In this document: positions 18,966-27,736 of the stretch, in pieces
Numbering within the stretch: position 1 is the stretch's first letter
Layout: each line of letters begins with the position of its first letter
Assembly (NCBI RefSeq): GCF_014855515.1
Contig: NZ_JACYFK010000003.1
Location: 124,001 to 188,000, forward strand
Direction: 5' to 3'
Source: Euzebyella marina
GTDB lineage: Bacteria > Bacteroidota > Bacteroidia > Flavobacteriales > Flavobacteriaceae
Length of the DNA stretch: 64,000 bases
Position numbers and translations under genes: made by a program
The notes under the pieces: model-generated
What the model was told of the DNA's origin: nothing
The model's database searches: none
What the model saw: only the letters and a program-made list of their open reading frames with translations

Positions 18966-19852
18966 TACTGCAAAACATTTTTCAATTCGTTTCGGTATTC
19001 AGAAGGGTTTTGACCCGTGAAAGCTTTGAACTGTTTATTAAAGTGAGAAAAATTATTGAAACCACTCTCCATACAAACTTCCGTAATACTCATAGGCTGT
19101 TCCGCTAAAAGCTTAGAAGCATGTACCAAGCGATATTCGTTGACAAATTGAACGAACGTTTTGTTGGTAATCTTTTTAAAATACCGACAGAAAGAAGGTA
19201 CGGTCATACTGACCAAGCCTGCAATTTCGTCAAGGGTTATTTCTTCTTTGAAATTAGCTTTCACATGGTTGAAGACTATATTGATTCTATCATTATCCTT
19301 TACTTCGGTTTCCATTGAGAAGCCTTCCGCATTTAGAATCTTAAAATCTTTTGATATGGCCAGTTCATTTAAGATGTTCAAAATGGATAGTAATCGTTGG
19401 AAATCGGTTTGATATTCAAGAATTAAAAGTTTCTCGCCCAGCTTTCTCTTCGTCTTGCCTGAAAACGCTATTCCGCCCTTGGCAATCTCAAAAAGGTTCT
19501 GGATATTTTTCATTTCAGGAATTTTGAAAAAATCATTTCCTAAAAAATCTTGTTTCATCTGTATAACGGTTTCACATTCATTGCCCGTTAATTTATCCGT
19601 AAAGCCGCAATGGGGCAGATTACTTCCTATTAAAATAAGGTCGCCGTTTGAATAATAGGAAACATGACTGCCTATCTGGCGCTTACCTGAACCACCGTGT
19701 ACATGTACCAATTCTATTTCTGGGTGGTAATGCCATACACTTTGTTTGTTGTTTTTGGTGGCATCAAACTTTTGATAGGTATAGGAATGACCAAAACTGG
19801 GCTCTATGGCCTCAAAAGCAGGTTTTTGAGTAAGGGGGAATTTGTTCTCCAT
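18965..19852 (-). CDS. AraC-family transcriptional regulator with N-terminal cupin
   Basis: 295 residues. The N-terminal cupin-like sensor (WHYHPEIELVHVHGG around residues 41-55, then GDLILIGSNLPHCGF) is of the kind that binds small ligands, often sugars. The C-terminal AraC double helix-turn-helix includes LDEIAGLVSMTVPSFCRYF and ITEVCMESGFNNFSHFNKQF. There is no Ada-like methyl-acceptor Cys domain. It is coupled to alkB by a one-base stop/start overlap. Regulation of alkB, of itself or of a distant sugar operon are all possible. Confidence 0.92.
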   Translation of the reverse strand: MENKFPLTQKPAFEAIEPSFGHSYTYQKFDATKNNKQSVWHYHPEIELVHVHGGSGKRQIGSHVSYYSNGDLILIGSNLPHCGFTDKLTGNECETVIQMKQDFLGNDFFKIPEMKNIQNLFEIAKGGIAFSGKTKRKLGEKLLILEYQTDFQRLLSILNILNELAISKDFKILNAEGFSMETEVKDNDRINIVFNHVKANFKEEITLDEIAGLVSMTVPSFCRYFKKITNKTFVQFVNEYRLVHASKLLAEQPMSITEVCMESGFNNFSHFNKQFKAFTGQNPSEYRNELKNVLQ

Positions 19853-19890
19853 ATTACAAAATTAATACAGCTTAAAAACGCTTTTCTTTG

Positions 19891-19898
19891 CAAAATTA
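19891..19898 (-). promoter_or_regulatory. Promoter -7 box for araC-alkB
   Basis: On the minus strand this reads TAATTTTG, 38 bases before the araC start. A second identical box (minus strand, 19857-19864) ends only 4 bases before the start codon and would give a leaderless transcript. Confidence 0.5.
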
Positions 19899-20006
19899 AC
19901 CAAATAATGTTCAAAATTACCTTTTACCGATAAAAGGTTGCTACCCGATGTTAAAATAGCACATAAATTGGAAAAACCAGTAGTAGTGAGGTCTGGCATT
20001 CGGTAC

Positions 20007-20014
20007 TAAGTTTG
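20007..20014 (+). promoter_or_regulatory. Promoter -7 box inside a GGTAC / GTACC inverted repeat
   Basis: TAAGTTTG (exact TAnnTTTG) lies within GGTAC-TAAGTTT-GTACC (20003-20019), about 54 bases before the ATG at 20068. Confidence 0.5.
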
Positions 20015-20067
20015 TACCAGATTATTAACCAAACCTGTTGCAAGACGGGCTTATAAAACAAAATGTC

Positions 20068-20652
20068 ATGAAAAAAGTAGCAAGAACAGCAGCAATGATC
20101 GCCCTTATGTTCGGAACAATGACAGCTTCGGCCAACGAAGGGAAACTTAGCCTTATCACTAATGAAAATGCAAAAAGCGTGGTTTTTGAACTGGAAACTG
20201 AAGCCGGTAAAACAACCATCAAACTTTTAGATAATGAGAGCAACGTCATCTATTATGAGAACGTAGACAAAAAAGCGTATGCCAAAAAATTCGATTTACA
20301 GAATTTAAAAGATGGCCAATACTTTTTTACTACTGATGATGCTCTTAGAACAGTAGTTTACACTATAAACGTTAAAGGTTCCAATGTTTCTATCGTAGAT
20401 ACAAAAGAAGAAACAAAACCTGTCTTTAGAGTAAAAGACGATGTGGTTTATTTTAACCACCTAAACCTTGACAAGAACGATGTAAACGTCGATGTCTTTG
20501 ATAGCAGTAACCGTTTGGTTTTTTCACAGGAGTGGAAAGATACCATGGTGGTTGAAAAAGTAATGAACTTTAAGACAGCTTACAAAGATGCTTACACTGT
20601 AGTAGTTACCGATGGTAAGAAAGCCTACTACGAGACCATAAACATAAAATAG
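20068..20652 (+). CDS. Secreted protein with two similar beta-sandwich-like halves, function unknown
   Basis: 194 residues from the ATG at 20068, chosen because it begins a classic signal peptide (MKKVARTAAMIALMFG, cut after TASA). An upstream TTG at 20038 would add ten non-signal residues. The mature part looks like two domains of about 70-80 residues, each ending with a strand of the same type (RTVVYTINVKG and KAYYETINIK). Such ends resemble Por-secretion or DUF3244-like beta-sandwich domains of Bacteroidota, but I do not claim membership. It has its own promoter box and a strong terminator. Confidence 0.8.
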   Translation: MKKVARTAAMIALMFGTMTASANEGKLSLITNENAKSVVFELETEAGKTTIKLLDNESNVIYYENVDKKAYAKKFDLQNLKDGQYFFTTDDALRTVVYTINVKGSNVSIVDTKEETKPVFRVKDDVVYFNHLNLDKNDVNVDVFDSSNRLVFSQEWKDTMVVEKVMNFKTAYKDAYTVVVTDGKKAYYETINIK

Positions 20653-20686
20653 TTGTTAAAAATAGTAGTTTAAGTTGAGTTGAGTT

Positions 20687-20722
20687 AAAAGTCCTGCGGG
20701 TTGCAAACCGCAGGGCTTTTTA
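20687..20722 (+). terminator. Intrinsic terminator
   Basis: Thirteen-base stem AAAAGTCCTGCGG / CCGCAGGGCTTTT (20687-20699, 20708-20720, one G-T pair), followed by T-rich sequence. It ends the 20068 gene and could also serve the convergent DoxX-like gene. Confidence 0.9.
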
Positions 20723-20734
20723 ATTGGTACCTAT

Positions 20735-21097
20735 TCAGTGTATATAATAACAGGCCCAAAAAATCAAAAGTAACTGCAAGGGTATTCGTGCAAATAAAGC
20801 CCATTTTGGCAGGCCCATACCAGCTCTTTTATTGTTCAGCATATGAAAATGAACGGGGAGAAAAAAAGTAAGCATCAAAATTATGCAGTATAGGGCAGCC
20901 GTTTTGAGGGAGTCAAAATAAAGGGCAATACCCAAAACAACTTCGGCGATACCACTGATTACCACTAAAGCCTTGTGCCCGGGAATATAGGGCGGCATAA
21001 TTCTCAGATACATTTTCGGCTTAACAAAGTGTAGAATGCCGGCAGCTATGTAAATGAGGGACATTACATAAAAGTGCCAAGGTTCGTTCAAATTCAT
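20735..21097 (-). CDS. DoxX-like small membrane protein
   Basis: 120 residues with four hydrophobic segments. The features fit the DoxX-like family: IYIAAGILHFVKPKMY at the start of the first helix pair, then GIAEVVLGIAL, and a C-terminal segment LPLQLLLIFW-like in character. Members are often annotated as quinol-oxidase subunit or integral-membrane proteins of uncertain function. The MOSC gene lies 59 bases upstream on the same strand, so joint transcription is possible. Confidence 0.88.
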   Translation of the reverse strand: MNLNEPWHFYVMSLIYIAAGILHFVKPKMYLRIMPPYIPGHKALVVISGIAEVVLGIALYFDSLKTAALYCIILMLTFFLPVHFHMLNNKRAGMGLPKWALFARIPLQLLLIFWACYYIH

Positions 21098-21156
21098 ATG
21101 TGCTATCTAAAATTTCTTTCCCAACATTAAAATCTGGCTGTGAAAGGGATTAGAAA

Positions 21157-21789
21157 TTACAGATATTTTTTGAATTTTTCTTTCTTGTATTGCGGTACGG
21201 CATCGTTGTTCATAAATAAATACAGTAATTCTTTAGATTTTTCTTTGCTGTAGAGCAAGTTATGAAAGTGGGTAATGCTAAATTCATTGGAAGACTCGTT
21301 TATCAATTCCATTTCATCACCTTTGTTGACATGACCTTCTTCTATGACCCTGAGGTAAGAGCCTGGTCGAACCCTATCGATAAATTTTTTCAAAATACCT
21401 TGATCTTGAAAACGCACTCCTAGTTTATAGCATGGTTCTCTAGGTTGGGATACTTGAACAAGAGCGGAACCAATTTTGTAAATATTGCCAACTCTTAAGG
21501 TATTCTCGTCTAAACCTTCAATAGTTAGATTTTCACCGAACATGCCCCAGTCCCAATCCAAATCAGGGTAAATCTCTTTCCAATAAGCGTATTCGTCCGC
21601 TGAAAATATATAACATGCTTTGTTCGAGCCACCATGGTGAACCCTATCAATAATGGTATCGTTCGAAACGATTTCCTTTTTAAGGTCCAGGCCTTCATTA
21701 AGAGGATACTTAAAGATGCCAGTTTGTTCTGTTTTCCCATTCCAACTAATGGTTTGGGGCTTACCTATATTTGTAGAGATTATTTTCAT
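21157..21789 (-). CDS. MOSC domain-containing protein (YiiM-like)
   Basis: 210 residues from the ATG at 21789. A TTG two codons earlier is inside the promoter box and unlikely. The MOSC beta-barrel runs through most of the protein: DRVHHGGSNKACY, MFGENLTIEGL and the conserved Cys in QPREPCYKLG. In molybdenum-cofactor sulfurases and YiiM-type reductases that Cys handles Moco or sulfur, so a role with molybdenum cofactor or N-hydroxylated substrates is the family expectation. A C-terminal helical extension follows (about 165-210). Confidence 0.9.
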   Translation of the reverse strand: MKIISTNIGKPQTISWNGKTEQTGIFKYPLNEGLDLKKEIVSNDTIIDRVHHGGSNKACYIFSADEYAYWKEIYPDLDWDWGMFGENLTIEGLDENTLRVGNIYKIGSALVQVSQPREPCYKLGVRFQDQGILKKFIDRVRPGSYLRVIEEGHVNKGDEMELINESSNEFSITHFHNLLYSKEKSKELLYLFMNNDAVPQYKKEKFKKYL

Positions 21790-21792
21790 GCC

Positions 21793-21800
21793 CAAAAATA
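21793..21800 (-). promoter_or_regulatory. Promoter -7 box immediately before the MOSC start codon
   Basis: On the minus strand the sequence is TATTTTTG-GGC-ATG, leaving only 3 bases between the exact TAnnTTTG box and the ATG. This is the same layout as guaA and suggests a leaderless mRNA. Confidence 0.5.
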
Positions 21801-21855
21801 AGAAATGAACAACAGCTTTTACAAAATAAGCTGAGGTAGGGCAGAATCTTATGAA

Positions 21856-22281
21856 TTATTTACTCTTGTAGATGGATTTTATATCACAGTCTAAAGCCAA
21901 TATCATTGATTTAAACTCCATTATATGAAAATAGATGGGGCTCTCACCTATATTTTCTAAATCTTGAATAACTTTATTCTTGGCTGGAGGTACGAAACGG
22001 GTATCATTTTCCTGAAACCTATAGAGATAGATACTGCCATCAGAAAAACGGGATACAGCTAAACCTTCGCACATAGAGGTTACGGTGTAACTATTGCTTA
22101 TTCTTCTAAACCCCATTCTTTCATTGGGCTGAAGAAAAATTTCCCATACTTTTAAAGCTTTGTTCTCAAAAAGTAGCTTTTGACCTAAGCTATTCGATAC
22201 CTGATTACGTTCAAGTTCACTTAATTTAGAAGCTTCCCATGGGGCAAAGTTTCCGACCGGGTTCAATTCTTGATATATCAT
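21856..22281 (-). CDS. Cupin-like protein of unknown function
   Basis: 141 residues, no signal peptide. The middle (about 45-125) has the alternation of short strands and the LQPNERMGFRR segment expected of a single cupin barrel, followed by FVPPAKNKVIQDLENIGESPIYFHI. That last stretch resembles the C-terminal strand of cupins that carry a final His. Clear metal-binding HxH is not seen, so enzymatic activity is doubtful. It is separated by 11 bases from the small membrane protein gene upstream. The role is unknown. Confidence 0.65.
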   Translation of the reverse strand: MIYQELNPVGNFAPWEASKLSELERNQVSNSLGQKLLFENKALKVWEIFLQPNERMGFRRISNSYTVTSMCEGLAVSRFSDGSIYLYRFQENDTRFVPPAKNKVIQDLENIGESPIYFHIMEFKSMILALDCDIKSIYKSK

Positions 22282-22292
22282 TTGACCAACAC

Positions 22293-22481
22293 TTACTTTT
22301 GATTTCTAAAATGTCTATGGAATACGTAACCAGTGGTAAGAATCAAAGCTGGCAGTATCACGAGGTCGTATCTCATTAAAGGGGCTGCTTTCTGCACATT
22401 GCCGCAATTGAGATTAAATTCCCAGATGAGGAATAAGCTCCAGATTATTATTAAGAACAGTACCGATTCCTTGCTAAACAT
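22293..22481 (-). CDS. Small membrane protein, 62 residues
   Basis: Two hydrophobic segments (about residues 7-23 and 38-53) are joined by a short loop containing NCGNVQKAAPLMRYD. The protein ends in a basic tail (HRHFRNQK), so both termini may face the cytoplasm. It lies 11 bases upstream of the cupin-like gene on the same strand. I do not recognise the family. Confidence 0.6.
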   Translation of the reverse strand: MFSKESVLFLIIIWSLFLIWEFNLNCGNVQKAAPLMRYDLVILPALILTTGYVFHRHFRNQK

Positions 22482-23068
22482 TGAATTGAAATTATAATTA
22501 AAAACTTAATTAATTTGTAGTCTAAATATTACAATTTATAACGTCAAATTTCATAATATTCTTGTATAAAATCAATACGTAAAGAACTTAGATTTGGATT
22601 AAATATCAGATTTTTAAATACTTATGGGGTTGAAAACGATTTCGTTAGTGATAAGCAGGTCGTTTTTTATCGAGTTGTTAATTTTTGGTATTAAATACTC
22701 CAAATTTTTATCAAATTCTTACCGAGGGTTTCTAGTCAATTAGCTGTAATGTGTTAATCAATAAATCAATTGATATAATTGCCAAAATTTCTCTTTCTCA
22801 TATACTGTTTCTCTTTATGATGAATTTATGAAATATAGCCCTTCTTTTTTATGATAATTATCACATTTCGGCATTACTATGTAATTATTTAATTTCTCTC
22901 CTTTTTTTAATTGGCAGGGTTGCTGCAATTTCCGATTCTATAAAAATTTCACACTCAAAAGAATAGCTTTCTCAACATACTTTTCCTTAAATGATTTTAA
23001 TCAATAGATAGTTGTGGTACGTTTTGGTTGAAATAAAATGTTAAGAAAAATTATATACATTTATCGCT
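22482..23068. other. 587-base AT-rich intergenic region
   Basis: No convincing reading frame or RNA gene is seen. It must contain the start signals of the small membrane protein (left) and of the symporter (right), but no exact TAnnTTTG box stands close to either start. The most regular element is the 12-base palindrome TGATAATTATCA at 22852-22863. Confidence 0.6.
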
Positions 23069-24667
23069 ATGGCTTTACTAACTTTTTTACTATTTACCGG
23101 ATTTGTTGCATTTTACGCAACATGGAAACTTAGACGCGATAAACTTGATACCCAAGACGGATATTTTTTAGGGGGCAGGTCGCTTACTGGAATTGTTATC
23201 GCCGGATCTCTTCTTTTAACCAATATTTCTACCGAACATCTTGTAGGGCTGAATGGTTCGGCTTATAGAAACGGAGCAATCATTATCGCTTGGGAGGTTA
23301 CTTCGGCTGTAGCATTGGTAGTGGCGGCACTTTATTTCGCACCACGCTACTTGAAAATGGGTTTGACCACAATACCACAATTTCTGGAGAATAGATTCGA
23401 TGGCTTGACCAGAACCCTGATAGCGGTACTACTTATATTTTCATTTGTCGCAACATTGCTTCCGATAGTGCTGTATACCGGCGCTCTGAACATTGAGGCC
23501 ATTTTTGAAATATCAGATTTATTGAATGTAACCCAACAACAAGGTATTTGGGTTACGATACTTATAGTTGGCTCTATAGGTGCCGTTTACGCAATTTTCG
23601 GTGGACTAAAAATGGTTGCCTATACCGATACCATCAATGGGTTCGGACTTCTTGTGGCAGGTCTTTTGGTTCCGATATTGGCGCTTTTGAGTATAGGTGA
23701 TGGAAACTTGTTTGAAGGTTTCGGAATGGTATTCGAAAATAGTCCCGAGAAATTTAATGTTGTCAGTGATGAACCTGGAGTGGGTGAGGGGGCCCGAACG
23801 GCCATATTACCTTTCGAAGTTTTATTCACCGGTTTTATGTTGAACCAAATTTATTTTTGGTGTATGCACCAGTCAATAATTCAACGTGTTCTTGGTGCTG
23901 TTAGTTTAAAGGAAGCTCAAAAAGGTCTTTTGTTTACGGGCATACTTAAAATACTGGTACCATTGGTTGTGGTTTTACCAGGTTTGATCGGCTTTTATTA
24001 TTTTGGAGATAGTCTTTATGACAACCCTGATAGTGTGTACCCCCTATTGGTAAAAAAGGTTTTACCTCTATGGTTAACGGGATTTTTTGTGGCGGTGATG
24101 ATGGGTGCTATACTCAGTACGTTTAACAGTGCCTTGAACAGTGCAGCCACCTTATTCAGTTTAGGTATCTATAAAAGATACATTAATAAGAACACCAGTG
24201 ACCATAAACTCGTTTCGATAGGTAAATGGACATCGGCATTGCTCGCAATTTTTGCTATCGGTATAGCACCATTTGTAGCTAAAGCCCCCGAGGGTCTATA
24301 TCAGTTGCTGCAACAGTTGAACGGAATTTTCTTCATACCGATTGCCAGTGTTATTATTGCCGGTTTTCTTTTCCCGCGGGTTTCTGCCGGGGGTGCTAAA
24401 ATCGGTCTTCTCTTCGGCTTGGTATTTTACGTTCTTGTCGATTATATTTTTGAGGTGCAGCTTCACTTTGTTCATATCTGGGGTATTGAATTCGTATTGA
24501 ACATTTTGGTGATGCATATAGCCTCCGCTCTAATGAAGAAAGAAGAAAGATTTGTAATGCAAGATGCAAAAGTTTTGGATTTGAAACCCTGGAAGTATGC
24601 GAAGCACTTTAGTGTGGCCCTGATTTCATGCGCAATAATTTTGTACATTGTACTTGGAAATGTGTGA
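23069..24667 (+). CDS. Sodium/solute symporter (SSS family), probably for myo-inositol or a sugar
   Basis: 532 residues with about 13-14 hydrophobic segments. SSS/SLC5 landmarks are present: YFLGGRSLTGIVIAGSLLLT near residue 30, the GLKMVAYTDTINGFGLL segment around residue 180-200, and the long SLC5-type sugar-transporter layout with an MHQSIIQRVLGA segment after TM7. The next gene, 74 bases downstream, encodes myo-inositol oxygenase, so inositol is the most economical substrate. That is inference from context, since this sugar-transporting branch also carries glucose and galactose. Confidence 0.9.
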   Translation: MALLTFLLFTGFVAFYATWKLRRDKLDTQDGYFLGGRSLTGIVIAGSLLLTNISTEHLVGLNGSAYRNGAIIIAWEVTSAVALVVAALYFAPRYLKMGLTTIPQFLENRFDGLTRTLIAVLLIFSFVATLLPIVLYTGALNIEAIFEISDLLNVTQQQGIWVTILIVGSIGAVYAIFGGLKMVAYTDTINGFGLLVAGLLVPILALLSIGDGNLFEGFGMVFENSPEKFNVVSDEPGVGEGARTAILPFEVLFTGFMLNQIYFWCMHQSIIQRVLGAVSLKEAQKGLLFTGILKILVPLVVVLPGLIGFYYFGDSLYDNPDSVYPLLVKKVLPLWLTGFFVAVMMGAILSTFNSALNSAATLFSLGIYKRYINKNTSDHKLVSIGKWTSALLAIFAIGIAPFVAKAPEGLYQLLQQLNGIFFIPIASVIIAGFLFPRVSAGGAKIGLLFGLVFYVLVDYIFEVQLHFVHIWGIEFVLNILVMHIASALMKKEERFVMQDAKVLDLKPWKYAKHFSVALISCAIILYIVLGNV

Positions 24668-24741
24668 ATGAACGCGTTATCCCGTTTTTTGATGTTCACA
24701 TCTGAAAAACGACTTAAACTCATTTAATAGAAACTACAGTA

Positions 24742-25551
24742 ATGGAGAAAACATTTAGAAACTACGAGGCCGTAGATGTGAAAGCGGCTGTCAAAGAGCA
24801 TTATCGAAAAATGCGTAAAAACCAGACGGTCGAATACGTTCGTAGTATGCATGACAAATATTTGAATTTCGATAAGCCAATGCCTTTGTTCGAGGCCATG
24901 GCCCACTTAAATAAACTTATTGACGTAAGTGACCCAGATCTTGATTTGCCAAACGTGCAGCATTTGATTCAGAGTGCGGAAGCTATTCGTGAAGACAACC
25001 GCCCAGATTGGATGCAGTTAACGGGGCTTATTCATGATTTGGGCAAGGTAATGTTTATGTGGGGTAGTGATGAAGATGGTACTAGTCAAGACGAGCAGTG
25101 GGGTACAGTTGGTGATGTTTTTGTAGTAGGTTGTGCGCTACCGGATAGCTGTGTGTATCCTGAGTTCAACAAATTGAATCCTGATATGCAAGACCCTCGC
25201 TACAATACAACCACAGGTATTTATGAAGAAGGATGCGGTCTTGATAATTTAACCTTGGCTTGGGGTCATGATGAATATCTTTATAGGGTATTGGCCAATC
25301 ATAAAGAAAATAAATTACCCCCTGAGGCCATGGTAATGATAAGATATCATTCTTTTTACCCTTGGCATTCCGGCGGAAGCTATAAAGAATTATTGAATGA
25401 TAAAGATGAGGAGTATCTACAGATTATTAAAGATTTCAACCGATACGACCTTTACACCAAATCGCAAAAGATTTATGATTTGGAAGATGTTATTGACTAT
25501 TACAAGCCAATTGCCGATAAGTATTTGGGTACAGGCCCGATTTATTGGTAA
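24742..25551 (+). CDS. Inositol oxygenase (MIOX family)
   Basis: 269 residues, close to the eukaryotic enzyme. It is a di-iron HD-domain-like oxygenase converting myo-inositol and O2 to D-glucuronate. All six iron ligands of the family can be placed: His in VQHLIQSAEA, His-Asp in LIHDLGK, His in AWGHDEYL, His in IRYHSFYPWH and Asp in FNRYDLYTK. The substrate-contact segment FYPWHSGGSYKEL is conserved. It lies downstream of a sodium symporter and ends at a strong terminator, so the pair is probably one operon for inositol uptake and oxidation. Glucuronate-using enzymes are not in the window. Confidence 0.94.
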   Translation: MEKTFRNYEAVDVKAAVKEHYRKMRKNQTVEYVRSMHDKYLNFDKPMPLFEAMAHLNKLIDVSDPDLDLPNVQHLIQSAEAIREDNRPDWMQLTGLIHDLGKVMFMWGSDEDGTSQDEQWGTVGDVFVVGCALPDSCVYPEFNKLNPDMQDPRYNTTTGIYEEGCGLDNLTLAWGHDEYLYRVLANHKENKLPPEAMVMIRYHSFYPWHSGGSYKELLNDKDEEYLQIIKDFNRYDLYTKSQKIYDLEDVIDYYKPIADKYLGTGPIYW

Positions 25552-25570
25552 TAGCCGGTTTCCTTCAAAT

Positions 25571-25602
25571 AAAAAAAGCTCTGATTAATCAGAGCTTTTT
25601 TT
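25571..25602. terminator. Bidirectional intrinsic terminator (perfect 32-base palindrome)
   Basis: Seven A's, then GCTCTGATT / AATCAGAGC, then seven T's, a perfect palindrome. It lies between the convergent inositol oxygenase and htpG genes. Confidence 0.92.
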
Positions 25603-25620
25603 ATACTTATCGGTAAAATG

Positions 25621-27510
25621 TTATTTCACCATTTCATAACTTCTCTTAATAAACTCGGTAAGTTCTTCACCTTTTAAAAGACCTTTTGAAAGTTTGGCCA
25701 AATCGATGGATTGATTGATTAGGCGTTCTTTCTTTTTGGCAGTCTTCGTATTCAATATTTCGCCTACCAATTCATGGTTGGTATTGACGATAATATTATA
25801 CATGTCAGGCATATTGCCCATACCGAACATACCACCGCCACCGGTCTGCTGCATTTCTTTCATTCTTCTCATGAATTCAGGTTCGGTAATGATGAACGGA
25901 GAGGCAGTACTATCCATGGCTTCAAGCTGAACCGTATAGCTCTTATCATCGATAACTTCTTCAAGGCTTACCTTCAATTTTTCTTTCTCCTCATCGGACA
26001 ATTTTGATATTTGGGTTTCTTCCTTTTTAATCAGATTATCGATATGGTCGGCATCTACTCGGGCAAATGAGATTTTTTCTTTCGAAGTCTCCAGTTTTTG
26101 CATTAGGTGACCGATAATAGGCGAGTCTAACAATAAAACTTCATAATTTTTGGCCTTTGCAGCTTGAATATAGCTGTGTTGCGATTGTTTGTCAGAAGCG
26201 TATAGAATAACCAATTTGTCATCTTTGTCCGTCTGATTGGCTTTGATTTTTTCTTGAAGTTCTTCAAAAGTATAGTAAGCGCCATCAACGGTTGGGTAAA
26301 GAGCAAATTTATCAGCTTTCTCAAAGAATTTTTCTTCGGACAGCATTCCGTATTCGATAACGATTTTAATATCGTTCCATTTTTTCTCAAAGTCTTCACG
26401 ATTGTTTTTGAACAAAGAGTTCAATTTATCCGCTACTTTTCGGGTTATGTAAGAAGAAATCTTCTTGACCGCTCCATCCGCCTGTAAATAAGAACGTGAA
26501 ACGTTCAACGGAATATCCGGAGAGTCGATAACACCACGTAACATGGTCAAAAACTCAGGAACGATGCCTTCTACATTATCGGTAACGAAAACTTGGTTTT
26601 GATAAAGTTGAATTTTATCTTTTTGTATGTTCAGGTCGTTAGTCAACTTCGGGAAGTAGAGAATACCGGTAAGGTTGAAAGGATAATCAACATTTAAATG
26701 TATGTGAAATAAGGGCTCTTCAAACTGCATTGGGTAGAGCTCTCGGTAGAATTCTTTATAATCCTTGTCTTCTAAATCGGTAGGTTGCTTCGTCCATGCC
26801 GGGTTAGGGTTGTTCACAAAATTATCGACCTCTTGTGTAGGTGCAGGATCATCTTCCTTCGCATCTTCGGGCTTAGGAAGTGTTTCCGTTCTAGTTCCGA
26901 ACTTAATCGGAATAGGCATGAATTTGTTGTACTTTCTTAAAAGCTCGCTTATGCGGTTCTCTTCTAAGAACTCGGTAGAATCTTCTGCAATGTGAAGAAT
27001 GATTTCTGTTCCACGTTCTTCTTTTTCGGCAGGCTCAAGATTGAATTCAGGTGAACCATCGCATGACCAGTGAACGGCTTGGGTGTCTTCTTTAAAGCTT
27101 TTTGTAATGATTTCCACCTTATGGGCGACCATAAAGGCAGAATAGAAGCCAAGTCCGAAATGTCCTATGATACCTGCATCTTTCGCACCATCTTCATATT
27201 TGTTGAGAAATTCTTCCGCTCCGGAAAAAGCAACTTCATTGATATATTTTTCGACCTCTTCTTGGGTCATACCTATACCTTGGTCGGTAATATGTATTTT
27301 CTTCCCTTCTTTATCGATTTTGACTTCGATAATAGGGGTGCCATACTCCACTTTTGCCTCACCAATTGCGGTCAGATGCTTAAGTTTTAAGGTTGCATCC
27401 GTAGCATTGGAAATGAGCTCTCTTAAAAATATTTCATGATCGCTGTACAAGAACTTTTTGATCAGCGGAAATATGTTATCAACCGAAACATTGATTTTAC
27501 CTGTTGCCAT
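25621..27510 (-). CDS. htpG: Molecular chaperone HtpG (Hsp90)
   Basis: 629 residues, normal for bacterial Hsp90. The N-terminal GHKL ATPase domain shows FLRELISNATDA, DQGIGMT and GHFGLGFYSAFMV. The middle domain has the catalytic-loop Arg in LNVSRSYLQ. The C-terminal dimerisation domain follows and ends in a helical tail. It is a cytoplasmic ATP-dependent chaperone of the stress response. A Met/Gly-rich stretch (GGGGMFGMGNMPDMYN) lies near residue 555. No exact TAnnTTTG box precedes the start, so it may use a different sigma factor. Confidence 0.96.
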   Translation of the reverse strand: MATGKINVSVDNIFPLIKKFLYSDHEIFLRELISNATDATLKLKHLTAIGEAKVEYGTPIIEVKIDKEGKKIHITDQGIGMTQEEVEKYINEVAFSGAEEFLNKYEDGAKDAGIIGHFGLGFYSAFMVAHKVEIITKSFKEDTQAVHWSCDGSPEFNLEPAEKEERGTEIILHIAEDSTEFLEENRISELLRKYNKFMPIPIKFGTRTETLPKPEDAKEDDPAPTQEVDNFVNNPNPAWTKQPTDLEDKDYKEFYRELYPMQFEEPLFHIHLNVDYPFNLTGILYFPKLTNDLNIQKDKIQLYQNQVFVTDNVEGIVPEFLTMLRGVIDSPDIPLNVSRSYLQADGAVKKISSYITRKVADKLNSLFKNNREDFEKKWNDIKIVIEYGMLSEEKFFEKADKFALYPTVDGAYYTFEELQEKIKANQTDKDDKLVILYASDKQSQHSYIQAAKAKNYEVLLLDSPIIGHLMQKLETSKEKISFARVDADHIDNLIKKEETQISKLSDEEKEKLKVSLEEVIDDKSYTVQLEAMDSTASPFIITEPEFMRRMKEMQQTGGGGMFGMGNMPDMYNIIVNTNHELVGEILNTKTAKKKERLINQSIDLAKLSKGLLKGEELTEFIKRSYEMVK

Positions 27511-27685
27511 AATACATTATTTTGACTCTGTGATTCTTTATAAATTAAAACTTGAATACCTTACAAGGTTGCAAGCATTTTGTTGCGTGTCACGATAATT
27601 TCAAAAAAAATACCAGAGTAATATAGAATGACAAACTGACACTATTCCGTTGAGCATTTATGACAAGAATAAATTAACATTTAAA

Positions 27686-27730
27686 TTTGTTTAATAAATT
27701 TTATTATTTATTAAACAAAATGTATATTTG
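27686..27730 (+). promoter_or_regulatory. Long perfect inverted repeat followed by a promoter box
   Basis: Arms TTTGTTTAATAAAT / ATTTATTAAACAAA (27686-27699, 27706-27719) are perfect over 14 bases with a 6-base spacer. TATATTTG (27723-27730, exact TAnnTTTG) begins 3 bases later. The geometry suggests an operator at the -33 region of the mini-unit promoter. Confidence 0.55.
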
Positions 27731-27736
27731 AGAGTG

